In this document: positions 1 through 5,702 of the stretch, in pieces
Position numbering within the stretch: position 1 is the stretch's first letter
Layout of the letters: each line of letters begins with the position of its first letter
From: Dyella_B sp035277725
GTDB lineage: Bacteria > Pseudomonadota > Gammaproteobacteria > Xanthomonadales > Rhodanobacteraceae
Direction: 5' to 3'
NCBI RefSeq assembly: GCF_035277725.1
Contig: NZ_DATEJY010000025.1
Coordinates: 1 to 7,974, forward strand
DNA length: 7,974 bases
Notes under the pieces: model-generated
Told to the model about the DNA's origin: nothing
Seen by the model: only the letters and a program-made list of their open reading frames with translations
The model's database searches: none
Made by a program: the position numbers and the translations under genes

Positions 1-1
1 G

Positions 2-403
2 ATCAAACAAGGGGAGTTCTACCCGGTCGCGGCCCTCGCGGTGCTGTCGGCCATCGATGCCGACCCCGCCGCGCCATTGCATGTGAAGATGCCGGTGCAG
101 GAAGTGGGGCACGAGTTGATGCCACGTGAGCCTGAGTACACCGAATTTCGCGATGAGTTTCCGCTGCAACAGGTAAACCGGTTCCGGGACAATCTATGTA
201 AATTGCGCGCCCTGGCCATATCCTACGGCTTCAATGACCAGTTCGCGCACATTCCACCTTCCACGGCGGCGTTTTCCAAAGCGCTCAGCGATGCGCATGT
301 TCCGCATCTGCTCGACGCGTATAACGGCGATCACCGCCAGGAGGTGCAAGAACGTTTGGCTACGAAGGTGTTTCTGTTTTTTTCGGACAATCTGAAAGAT
401 TGA
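2..403 (+). CDS. Putative esterase / alpha-beta hydrolase, C-terminal part (5' end outside window)
   Basis: The reading frame is open from base 2 to a TGA at 401-403, giving the last 133 residues of a protein whose start lies upstream. The sequence resembles the end of the esterase D-like alpha/beta-hydrolase family (Pfam PF00756 type). Its YGFNDQFAHIP segment (residues 75-85 of the visible part) lies where the catalytic acid is expected. The YNGDHR segment (107-112) lies where such esterases carry the catalytic histidine. The nucleophile serine elbow would be in the missing part, so activity cannot be judged. Such enzymes hydrolyse carboxylic esters; the substrate is unknown. The gene converges on the XRE regulator at 414 with a gap of only 10 bases and no evident terminator between them. 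The family call is from recognition of the C-terminal pattern and is moderately sure. Confidence 0.72.
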   Translation: MKQGEFYPVAALAVLSAIDADPAAPLHVKMPVQEVGHELMPREPEYTEFRDEFPLQQVNRFRDNLCKLRALAISYGFNDQFAHIPPSTAAFSKALSDAHVPHLLDAYNGDHRQEVQERLATKVFLFFSDNLKD

Positions 404-413
404 CTCGCTGACA

Positions 414-1250
414 TCAAGACTTGCTTGAGAACCATCTTTCGTGGAGCACTTCTGTCTCCTCATCTGAAGGAAATATCGATTCGATGCGAAGCTCCTGCGC
501 AGCAATGCTCTGCGGCGCACCCACTGTAGTAATCATGGAAAAATAACGGAGCACCTTGCCGTTCTTTTTAAACTCCATGGGAATCATGGGCAGGTTCGGA
601 GCTGGTCCAACCGATCCATGGAGTCGCCACGAGGCATCCACGCCGGGATACGTGAACAATTCATCAAGCAGCGCGTGTGTTTGTTCGTCCAGAACACGCC
701 CGATCGTCTCACGGTAAACGCGCTGAACCAGGCTTCTTGCCAGGGTATCCCAATCCTGCACGAAGGGCCGCATACCTTCGGGGTCGAACATCAGATGCAA
801 CATATTGCGTGGCCCTTTACGCGCGGCCATGTCGATAAACGATCCAAAAAATCGCGGGGATGATTCGTTGGCAGCCAGCACGTTCCAATAGCGATCCATC
901 ACCATGGCGGGATACGGATTGTGCTGGTGAAGCATGCGATCGAGCGCACGCGTAATGCCCTGCATTTCCACCGCGTTCCAAGGTGCTTCCGAGTAGACCG
1001 GCGCGTAGCCGGCTGCAAGAAAGACAGCGTTTCGCTCACGCAAGGGAACATCCAGTGATTGGACGATGCTGCTCAATGCCTGGCGGCTCGGCACGCTGCG
1101 GCCGCTTTCGATAAAGCTGAGGTGCCGTTGCGACATGCCGGCATCGAGGGCCAATCCCAATTGACTGGCGCCACGGACCTCTCTCCAGTGGCGCAGGATG
1201 GCCCCCAGATCATGGGAGGGGTGCGTCCGATCGGTACGGGTGGTACCCAT
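414..1250 (-). CDS. XRE-family transcriptional regulator with MmyB-like ligand-binding domain
   Basis: This is a 278-residue DNA-binding regulator. Residues about 15-70 form a Cro/C1-type helix-turn-helix (LGAILRHWREVRGASQLGLA, then SQRHLSFIESGRSVPSRQAL, with recognition helix around 39-50). Residues about 98-270 match the MmyB-like ligand-binding domain (PF17765), including the PYPAMVMDRYWNVLAAN motif at 112-128. The length is usual for the family. The ATG at 1250 is preceded on the minus strand by GGGAGA at a 5-6 base spacing, which supports this start. Members of this family bind a small, often fatty-acid-like, ligand in the C-terminal domain and usually control a neighbouring gene. Here the target is not obvious: the upstream neighbour (AhpD-like, same strand) is separated by 341 bases and a REP palindrome, and the downstream neighbour is convergent. 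A possible autoregulatory palindrome lies at 1280-1294. Confidence 0.9.
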   Translation of the reverse strand: MGTTRTDRTHPSHDLGAILRHWREVRGASQLGLALDAGMSQRHLSFIESGRSVPSRQALSSIVQSLDVPLRERNAVFLAAGYAPVYSEAPWNAVEMQGITRALDRMLHQHNPYPAMVMDRYWNVLAANESSPRFFGSFIDMAARKGPRNMLHLMFDPEGMRPFVQDWDTLARSLVQRVYRETIGRVLDEQTHALLDELFTYPGVDASWRLHGSVGPAPNLPMIPMEFKKNGKVLRYFSMITTVGAPQSIAAQELRIESIFPSDEETEVLHERWFSSKS

Positions 1251-1279
1251 GTAATTCTCCCGCGCATTTTTTTGAGGAT

Positions 1280-1294
1280 ATTACCCATAGTAAT
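1280..1294. promoter_or_regulatory. Possible operator of the XRE regulator (short palindrome)
   Basis: ATTAC-CCATA-GTAAT is a perfect 5-bp inverted repeat with a 5-base centre. It starts 30 bases upstream of the XRE start codon, where an autoregulatory operator would lie. No clear sigma-70 boxes could be assigned around it. The palindrome is seen; the role is inferred, and a 5-bp arm could be chance. Confidence 0.3.
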
Positions 1295-1377
1295 CATCGT
1301 TCCGAACTCAACGTTTGCCGCAACACATATTTTCGACCGGGAAAGCTAGATCTCAATCTTGTGGCAAAGCAAAACAA

Positions 1378-1456
1378 CGTCATCCCAGCGAAAGCTGGGA
1401 TCCAGCGACGTGCAGAGCGTGAAAGGCACTGGATCCCAGCTTTCGCTGGGATGACG
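1378..1456. repeat. REP/BIME-type palindrome: perfect 28-bp inverted repeat with nested hairpins
   Basis: The arms 1378-1405 and 1429-1456 are exact reverse complements over 28 bases, with a 23-base spacer. Each arm contains its own smaller hairpin: an 8-bp stem ATCCCAGC/GCTGGGAT, closed by a GAAA loop in the left arm and TTTC in the right (as read on the plus strand). Two inverted REP units joined by a spacer is the layout of a bacterial interspersed mosaic element. Elements with this core are typical of intergenic DNA in Xanthomonadales. It sits between two genes on the same strand and could act as an RNA-stabilising or terminating structure for the AhpD-like transcript. No RAYT transposase gene is present in the window. 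Confidence 0.85.
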
Positions 1457-1537
1457 AATCGGTAGCGTTGAATGTCTTATATAAATTCCGGCTTCGCGCC
1501 ACGTGTTGTGTTTTTAAAACTTCAATCTTCCGGGACA

Positions 1538-1563
1538 CTGGCGAACAAAGGCGGGAATGACGG
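1538..1563. repeat. Decayed REP-like half element
   Basis: ACTGGCGAACAAAGGCGGGA followed by ATGACG resembles the right arm of the neighbouring repeat family (CTGG...CGGGAATGACG). The inner hairpin is destroyed by a deletion and substitutions. It lies about 80 bases from the intact palindrome. This reading rests on pattern similarity only. Confidence 0.45.
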
Positions 1564-1591
1564 ATCACCTCTGAACGAGCCGATCAATCAA

Positions 1592-2149
1592 TCAACTAGC
1601 CACCGCATGCCAACGATACGGCTGAAAATCTTGTTCCAGCTTCGGCTTGGCCACATTGCCGGTGTAGTTGGTAATCGTTGACGCAGCAACAATGCCGATC
1701 ACTTCCAACAAATGATCCCTACCGAAGCCGGCCTCCAAGAACACCGACATATCGTGATCGTCAAGATGCCCGCGCTTTTCGATCAAGGTACGTGCCAATA
1801 GCGATAGCGCTGCGGACTTCGAATCCTTGGGAACGCGACGCTTACGAATAGCCTCAACATCCAAACGATCAACGCCCTCTTTTTCGGCAAGGAAGGAATG
1901 GAATGCCACCGCCCACGTGCAGGCATTGGTGACGGCATTGGTGAGCAAAACGACTTGAATCTGCTTTTCCGAGAAACTTCCGCCATGAACATGGCCAAAC
2001 AACCCGACCAAGCTACCGATCAGGACAGGAGACGTCGCCATGGCACCAGCAATATTGGGAATCACGCCAAACGCACTTTGCAGCGAGGCGAGCGAGCTTT
2101 TGGATGATTCGGGGGCGGATTCGATGGTATGAACGGGGAACGCTGACAT
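1592..2149 (-). CDS. Carboxymuconolactone decarboxylase / AhpD-like family protein
   Basis: The 185-residue protein belongs to the CMD/alkylhydroperoxidase-like fold (PF02627 type). The active-site helix is TNACTWAVAFHSFLAEKEGV (70-89). In AhpD the motif is CxxCxxxH. Here C77 and H84 keep the spacing but the second cysteine position is Ala80, and the residue 12 before C77, where AhpD has a proton-relay Glu, is Gln65. Classical two-cysteine peroxidase chemistry is therefore unlikely, and the true reaction is unknown. I chose the ATG at 2149 (MSAFPVHT), not an open-frame extension to 2197, because AGAGGA lies 6 bases upstream on the minus strand. The gene is divergent from the KGG gene. A 17-bp palindrome related to the array at 5.4-5.7 kb lies 75 bases upstream and may be an operator. 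Confidence 0.85.
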   Translation of the reverse strand: MSAFPVHTIESAPESSKSSLASLQSAFGVIPNIAGAMATSPVLIGSLVGLFGHVHGGSFSEKQIQVVLLTNAVTNACTWAVAFHSFLAEKEGVDRLDVEAIRKRRVPKDSKSAALSLLARTLIEKRGHLDDHDMSVFLEAGFGRDHLLEVIGIVAASTITNYTGNVAKPKLEQDFQPYRWHAVAS

Positions 2150-2462
2150 GAGTTGTCCTCTTTGTGGGATGCGTCGGAGCCGACGCTGCAGAGGCACTCT
2201 ATTGACGCGATGTCAGCGAGCCAATTACCTGCAAGGTAATCGACTCGCCTATGCCGGTAAACAAACCGATCGCGCGAGTGGACTGAGCCCAAGCGGGATC
2301 GCCACGGCGGATCACCTAAAGCGCGACAGCCTGGCAGGCGGCTCGCTGGCGCTTGAACTTTCCTTCACTGCGAAGTGACTCGCGCTCCAACTATTGCCAG
2401 CCAATATCCACGGACGCGGCATACGTTTGTGTCGCAGTTCATTCCTATTGTGGAGAAAGATC
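2150..2462. other. Divergent intergenic region between the AhpD-like and KGG genes
   Basis: This 313-bp stretch has no convincing gene. It must hold both promoters. I could not assign strong -35/-10 pairs. It contains the two ribosome binding sites (TCCTCT at 2156-2161 for the minus-strand gene, GGAG at 2452-2455 for the plus-strand gene) and the inverted AGGTAA pair at 2223-2241. Open frames in both directions are extensions of the flanking genes or shadows. Confidence 0.65.
2223..2241. promoter_or_regulatory. Candidate operator: inverted pair of the AGGTAA motif
   Basis: ATTACCTGCAAGGTAAT (2224-2240) is a perfect 7-bp inverted repeat with a 3-base centre. It lies 75 bases upstream of the AhpD-like start. 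The half-site AAGGTAATC (2233-2241) is identical to units of the array at 5391-5702. A palindrome of this size in a divergent promoter region fits a dimeric repressor site; the protein is unknown. Confidence 0.5.
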
Positions 2463-2834
2463 ATGGCAAACACTGGTAATCAACGCGGTCAGGGTGGCGG
2501 ACGCGGCTTTGCGGGCATGGATGAATCCAAACAACGCGAAATCGCCAGCGAAGGCGGACGCGCCGCGCACGAAAGCGGGCATGCTCACGAATTCACCTCA
2601 CAGGAAGCCCGCGAAGCCGGGCGCAAAGGTGGCGAGTTCGTGAGCCAGGATCGCGAGCACATGTCGGAGATAGGCCAAAAAGGCGGTGAATCGGTCAGCG
2701 AAGATCGCGTCCACATGGCGGATATCGACAAGAAAGGTGGCGAACAGGGCCATGGCGGATCGCACGCAAGTTCGCGCGGTGGGTCGTCCGAACAACATGC
2801 CGAAGCCGGCCGCCAGAGTCATAAAGACACTTAA
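2463..2834 (+). CDS. KGG-repeat (YciG/Con-10-like) general stress protein
   Basis: The 123-residue, very hydrophilic, glycine-rich protein carries repeated KGG motifs (PF10685 type). These are a divergent first unit EIASEGGRAAH (26-36), then AREAGRKGGEFVSQDREH (49-66), MSEIGQKGGESVSEDRVH (67-84) and MADIDKKGGE (85-94). A Gly/Ser/His-rich tail follows and ends in a further partial unit (HAEAGRQSH, 112-120). Relatives such as E. coli YciG are small, probably disordered proteins induced in stationary phase or under stress and linked to cell-surface or motility phenotypes; the molecular function is not known. No signal peptide or membrane segment is seen. The ATG at 2463 is preferred over an upstream in-frame ATG at 2394 because GGAG sits 7 bases before it and the extra N-terminus is unlike the family. 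It is transcribed alone, with a hairpin terminator downstream. Confidence 0.9.
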   Translation: MANTGNQRGQGGGRGFAGMDESKQREIASEGGRAAHESGHAHEFTSQEAREAGRKGGEFVSQDREHMSEIGQKGGESVSEDRVHMADIDKKGGEQGHGGSHASSRGGSSEQHAEAGRQSHKDT

Positions 2835-2901
2835 AGGATGCTCGCCGTAGCAGCGGAGCTCCTTCCTCTTAGAAGACCCCGTAGGGGTTAAAAACAACAA
2901 C

Positions 2902-2928
2902 GAGGGTGCCTATATGGCAGGCACCCTC
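2902..2928. terminator. Hairpin terminator between the converging KGG and nitroreductase genes
   Basis: GAGGGTGCCT and AGGCACCCTC form a perfect 10-bp stem with a 7-base loop. On the minus strand the stem is followed by a U-rich run (GTTGTTGTTTTTAAC), so it is a good intrinsic terminator for the nitroreductase transcript. On the plus strand the following run (CCTTCGATTTTG) is weaker, but it may also stop the KGG transcript. Confidence 0.8.
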
Positions 2929-2998
2929 CCTTCGATTTTGCATGGTGTTTTTATGCGGCAACTTGCGCTCTTCATCTCCGGGAGAACACGCCACGGAA

Positions 2999-3757
2999 TC
3001 AATGCACGACGACAACCTGTTCGAGCGGGACGCGCCAGCGTGGTTCGATGCGTGCATTCGGCATACGTCTCCCCAGCGCAATGACCAGGGGAACGGCGCT
3101 ACCACGCGGTAACTTCAGCAATCGCGCCACTTGCCGGGCGCTGAAGCCCTCCATCGGACAGCTATCGAGTCCGCTGGCCGCCGCGGCCAGCAAAAGCGTT
3201 TGCGCTGCATAGAGACTGTTGCGCGCCACCCAGTGTCTGGTTCGCGACGGACCGACCGGCAGCAGATCCAACATGGGATAGAGCCAGGAGATCAAGACCA
3301 TCAGCGGCTCCCACAACCAAAGGCGGCTGATACGGTCGAAGCGTCGGCAGAGATTGAGTTCTTGACGATGGTACGCCTTGGACTTGTCGTCCAGCGTATC
3401 GGTTTGCTCAACGTGCGCTTCCCAGCCGTTGAGCGTGCGCAAACCATAGGCGCTGTTAGCGCTTACGACAATCAGCGTGGAAGCACTTTTTGCGGCACGC
3501 TGGTTGCGACACGTGGCGGCGATCGCTTCATGCACCCGTGCATCCTTGATCCAATGAAAGCAATAGGGCTGGAGATTTTTGCTGGACGGCGCAAGTTGCG
3601 CCTCGGCAAGCACGGCAAGGACAACCTCGTCGCTGATCGGCATGCCGTCGAAATGGCGCACAGCCCGGCGACTTGCATTGATGACGCGAAAGGTTTCCCA
3701 CGTGACCGATCCAAGATCGGCAAGATTCAGTTGGCTGTTTTCGAGAGGCTTGTTCAT
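2999..3757 (-). CDS. Nitroreductase family flavoprotein
   Basis: The 252-residue protein has the pattern of an FMN-dependent nitroreductase-fold oxidoreductase. INASRRAVRHFDGMPISDE (26-44) has the arginine-rich FMN-phosphate segment. APSSKNLQPYCFHWI (56-70) is the Ser/Asn flavin-contact loop. ASGLDSCPMEGF (194-205) and VPLVIALGRR (222-231) form the conserved C-terminal part. Such cytoplasmic enzymes reduce nitro groups, quinones or enones with NAD(P)H; the natural substrate is unknown. The middle section (about 120-175, WLWEPLMVLISWLYPMLDLL) is longer and more hydrophobic than in compact members. The open frame continues upstream through the TetR gene, but the ATG at 3757 is chosen because homology begins after it and a promoter lies just before it. 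There is no Shine-Dalgarno, and the transcript may be almost leaderless. The divergent TetR gene is the probable regulator. Confidence 0.87.
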   Translation of the reverse strand: MNKPLENSQLNLADLGSVTWETFRVINASRRAVRHFDGMPISDEVVLAVLAEAQLAPSSKNLQPYCFHWIKDARVHEAIAATCRNQRAAKSASTLIVVSANSAYGLRTLNGWEAHVEQTDTLDDKSKAYHRQELNLCRRFDRISRLWLWEPLMVLISWLYPMLDLLPVGPSRTRHWVARNSLYAAQTLLLAAAASGLDSCPMEGFSARQVARLLKLPRGSAVPLVIALGRRMPNARIEPRWRVPLEQVVVVH

Positions 3758-3764
3758 GCGGAAA

Positions 3765-3793
3765 ATAATGTAAGCTAAAACTTGTTTTGCCAA
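3765..3793 (-). promoter_or_regulatory. Probable sigma-70 promoter of the nitroreductase gene with embedded palindrome
   Basis: On the minus strand TTGGCA (plus 3788-3793; 5 of 6 to TTGACA) is followed after exactly 17 bases by CATTAT (3765-3770; 4 of 6 to TATAAT). Between the boxes, AAAAC-TT-GTTTT (3777-3788) is a short inverted repeat where the neighbouring TetR protein could block RNA polymerase. Transcription would start about at 3757-3758, right at the start codon. The boxes are seen; the use and the repressor are inferred. Confidence 0.5.
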
Positions 3794-3808
3794 CTTATAT
3801 TCCCGTTT

Positions 3809-4450
3809 ATGCCAAAACCCAGGCACATCCCGCGAAAGGAGCCACGCCAGGCACGAGCTACTGCCACGGTGGACGCCATTCTGGAAGCAGCTACTTACAT
3901 TCTCGTCAAGGACGGCTGGGAGGGTTTCACGACCAACAGGATCGCCGAGCGTGCCGGCGTGAACATCGCGTCGCTTTATCAATACTTTCCCAACAAGGAA
4001 TCGATCGTTGTCGAGCTGCAGCGCCGGCACGTTGACCAGGCTCATCGCGACATCCCCGGTGCTGTGGCGACGTTGCGTGCCAATCGCAACCTGCATGACG
4101 TGCTCAGTGCATTGATGCACGCCAGCGTGGCGGAGCATCGAACCGCACCCGCACTACACCGCATCTTCGCCGAAGAGCTGCCGCGTTCCGCGCGCCATAT
4201 TGATCCCACACGCGAGACAAGGGTTCGCGAACAGCTGAAGGAACTCGTTCGCCCCTTCGCACGCAATGTGCCCGACCTGGATTTGGCCATCTTCATCCTG
4301 CGCGCCGCCGGTCATGCCATCGTTCACGAAGCCGCTAATGAGCGGCCGGAATGGCTCGCGCGTCCCGATTTGGTCGAAGAAATCGTGCTGCTATTGGAAC
4401 GCTATCTACGGCGGCCGGCGCCGCGTCGACGGCGGAAGGATCACAGATAG
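3809..4450 (+). CDS. TetR/AcrR-family transcriptional regulator
   Basis: The 213-residue protein has a TetR N-terminal DNA-binding domain: ATVDAILEAATYILVKDG (19-36), then the helix-turn-helix FTTNRIAERAGVNIASLYQYF (40-60) followed by PNKESI (61-66). Residues about 75-200 form the helical ligand-binding and dimerisation domain, which is variable in the family, so the ligand cannot be named. The tail RRPAPRRRRKDHR (201-213) is strongly basic. The ATG at 3809 gives the typical MPKPRHIPRKEPRQARA start. A TTG at 3782 would add nine residues and overlap the promoter region. No Shine-Dalgarno is visible before either. The gene is divergent from the nitroreductase with 51 bases between starts, an arrangement in which TetR proteins usually repress the divergent gene and themselves. 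The GFA gene lies 106 bases downstream on the same strand and could belong to the same response. Confidence 0.92.
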   Translation: MPKPRHIPRKEPRQARATATVDAILEAATYILVKDGWEGFTTNRIAERAGVNIASLYQYFPNKESIVVELQRRHVDQAHRDIPGAVATLRANRNLHDVLSALMHASVAEHRTAPALHRIFAEELPRSARHIDPTRETRVREQLKELVRPFARNVPDLDLAIFILRAAGHAIVHEAANERPEWLARPDLVEEIVLLLERYLRRPAPRRRRKDHR

Positions 4451-4556
4451 CGTTCGTAGCAAGGTGGCAACATCGTCAGGTTCGCGTTTGTGATTCGCTT
4501 ACGGCTTGCAAGCAAGACTTCACCCATCACCTTTCTTACCGTTGCCGGAGGCTCTT

Positions 4557-5039
4557 ATGTCGGATGACTGGAAGTTACCTTGGGAGGGCGGATGCCTATG
4601 CGGCCATATCCGCGTACGGGTCAGCCGCCCTCCTCTACTGACCATGGCCTGCCATTGCGCCTGGTGTCAGAAGCGAAGTGCAAGCGCGTTTTCATCGATC
4701 GTGACTTTGCCAAGCGACGGTTTGGACATCACCAGCGGCGAGCCGGAAACCGGATGGAGTTCCAGCGAGCATTCGCACTACTTCTGCCCGCGCTGCAAGA
4801 ACTGGTTGTTTTTGCGGGTGGCCGGCGCGGACGTGGTCAACCTCAGGGCAACGATGCTCGATGACCATCGCTGGTTTGTCCCTTATGTCGAAATTTTCGC
4901 CGGCAGCAAAGCTCCCTGGGTCTCGATCACCACTCCATACAGCTTTGCCACGATGCCGGAGGATGAGGACTTTGAGGTTCTGATGACGTCCTTTGCCAGC
5001 ACCGGCCCGCGACCGGCCACAGTGGCGACGGCAAAGTGA
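4557..5039 (+). CDS. GFA-family (glutathione-dependent formaldehyde-activating enzyme-like) zinc protein
   Basis: The 160-residue protein has the cysteine pattern of the GFA/CENP-V fold (PF04828). The cysteines are GGCLCG (C13, C15), ACHCAWCQKRS (C32, C34, C37) and CPRC (C77, C80). In the family, the first pair together with the CxxC binds a structural zinc and the middle CxCxxC binds a second zinc at the active site. All seven cysteines are present, so the metal sites look intact. Gfa of Paracoccus was described as joining formaldehyde to glutathione, but most family members have no tested activity, so formaldehyde as substrate is only a possibility. The start at 4557 (MSDDWKLPW) is supported by GGAGG five bases upstream; an upstream in-frame ATG at 4506 adds an atypical extension. 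The gene follows the TetR gene on the same strand and ends ahead of the terminator at 5207. Confidence 0.9.
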   Translation: MSDDWKLPWEGGCLCGHIRVRVSRPPLLTMACHCAWCQKRSASAFSSIVTLPSDGLDITSGEPETGWSSSEHSHYFCPRCKNWLFLRVAGADVVNLRATMLDDHRWFVPYVEIFAGSKAPWVSITTPYSFATMPEDEDFEVLMTSFASTGPRPATVATAK

Positions 5040-5206
5040 TCCTGCCGAAAAAGGACGTGACATTCGCTTCGTAATCAACGCAGGGAATTTTCAAACTCTC
5101 GACACCAAGCTGTGAGCATGGATTTTGCCGACTGCTTCTCCGTGCCGCTTGAAGATCAGTTCTTGGAAGCGGAGCACTTTCCATGGCGTGGAATGCCGCC
5201 AAAACA

Positions 5207-5236
5207 AAAAAGGCCTACCTCAAAGTAGGCCTTTTT
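5207..5236. terminator. Strong bidirectional intrinsic terminator
   Basis: AAAAAGGCCTAC (5207-5218) and GTAGGCCTTTTT (5225-5236) are perfect reverse complements: a 12-bp stem with a 6-base loop CTCAAA, preceded by an A-run and ending in a T-run. It works as a rho-independent terminator in either direction. It lies 167 bases after the GFA stop codon, and the intervening sequence shows no credible gene. It marks the end of the conventional gene block. Confidence 0.88.
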
Positions 5237-5319
5237 CCTGAATTTGGCGCCCGAAGTTTCACGCATATTAGAGACGTAAACCACTGACTTTAAAATAGAT
5301 ACCACCCGAGAGATTGAAG

Positions 5320-5341
5320 ATATACCCCAACATGTACCCCC
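5320..5341. repeat. Direct TACCCC repeats, possible integrase arm-type sites
   Basis: ATATACCCC (5320-5328) and ATGTACCCCC (5332-5341) are 12 bases apart, with a weaker ATACCACCC nearby at about 5299-5307. Repeats of the ATGTACCCCC type occur beside attachment sites of some tyrosine integrases. No integrase or tRNA gene is visible here, so this is a weak call. Confidence 0.25.
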
Positions 5342-5390
5342 ATAAGATGGCATAAGCTGAAGCGCTTTGAATGCACCGAACTCAAAACCT

Positions 5391-5702
5391 GTTTACCTCC
5401 CAAAATTTCCGGGTCGTCCGGAAAAAGGTAATCAAGGTAACCAAGCGCACGAAATAGTCAATTTATCCAATAAAAACAAACGGATATGAACATTCAACAA
5501 AGGTAACCTTAAGGTAATCATGAGGTAACTAGTTACCTTCTCAAAAGGTAATCTCCGCAGGACTGCTTGCGTCCGAAAATCAATGACTTAGCAGGCGATT
5601 ACCTTTGTGGTTACCGAAAATTACTTCTTAGAGGTAATCTTTCTTTCCTTTAAATTCAATATGTTATTTCCAGTTTCAGGGTGTGGTTACCTGAATTACC
5701 TT
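5391..5702. repeat. Array of AAGGTAAYC nonamers in both orientations
   Basis: Thirteen related units lie in 312 bp. Starts of plus-oriented units are 5425, 5434, 5500, 5511, 5522, 5545 and 5631. Minus-oriented units start at 5391, 5531, 5597, 5609, 5685 and 5694. Twelve contain AGGTAA exactly; the unit at 5609 has CGGTAA. Two pairs abut directly (5425/5434 and 5685/5694). Three units at 5500, 5511 and 5522 are spaced by 11 bp, one helical turn. AGGTAACTAGTTACCT (5523-5538) is a perfect 16-bp palindrome. The region is AT-rich. Such clustering fits a cooperative protein-binding region: an operator cluster, replication iterons or a recombinase accessory site. The binding protein is not identifiable here. 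Confidence 0.8.

Larger units (their letters stand above)
1251..1591. other. Gene-free region: regulator promoter area plus REP-like repeats
   Basis: This 341-bp stretch lies between the starts of the XRE gene and the stop of the AhpD-like gene. I see no credible gene. It holds the upstream region of the XRE gene (1251 to about 1370), a large perfect inverted repeat (1378-1456) and a decayed repeat (about 1538-1563). An open frame on the minus strand across 1380-1568 is only a translation of the repeats. Confidence 0.75.

Noticed and set aside
1380..1568. Minus-strand 62-codon open frame
   Set aside because: It is a translation of the REP palindrome and its decayed copy (SQRKLGSS, GSQLSLG type), not a gene.
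3131..3778. Plus-strand 215-codon open frame opposite the nitroreductase
   Set aside because: It is a shadow of the minus-strand gene; it has no domain pattern or ribosome binding site.
3758..4138. Minus-strand extension of the nitroreductase frame to 379 codons
   Set aside because: It is only lack of stops opposite the TetR gene; the nitroreductase homology and the promoter put the start at 3757.
5119..5228. Possible 36-codon frame starting MDFADCFSVPLED
   Set aside because: It has no Shine-Dalgarno, ends inside the terminator stem and shows no recognisable family.
5240..5290. tRNA gene on the minus strand (TGGCGCCCGAAG-like start)
   Set aside because: No T-arm, anticodon arm or cloverleaf can be formed after the first few bases; at most a short att fragment.
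5156..5353. Minus-strand 65-codon open frame
   Set aside because: It runs through the terminator and the att-like repeats and has no gene-like features.
5391..5702. CRISPR array
   Set aside because: Units are only 9 bases, occur in both orientations and have irregular spacing; there are no cas genes.
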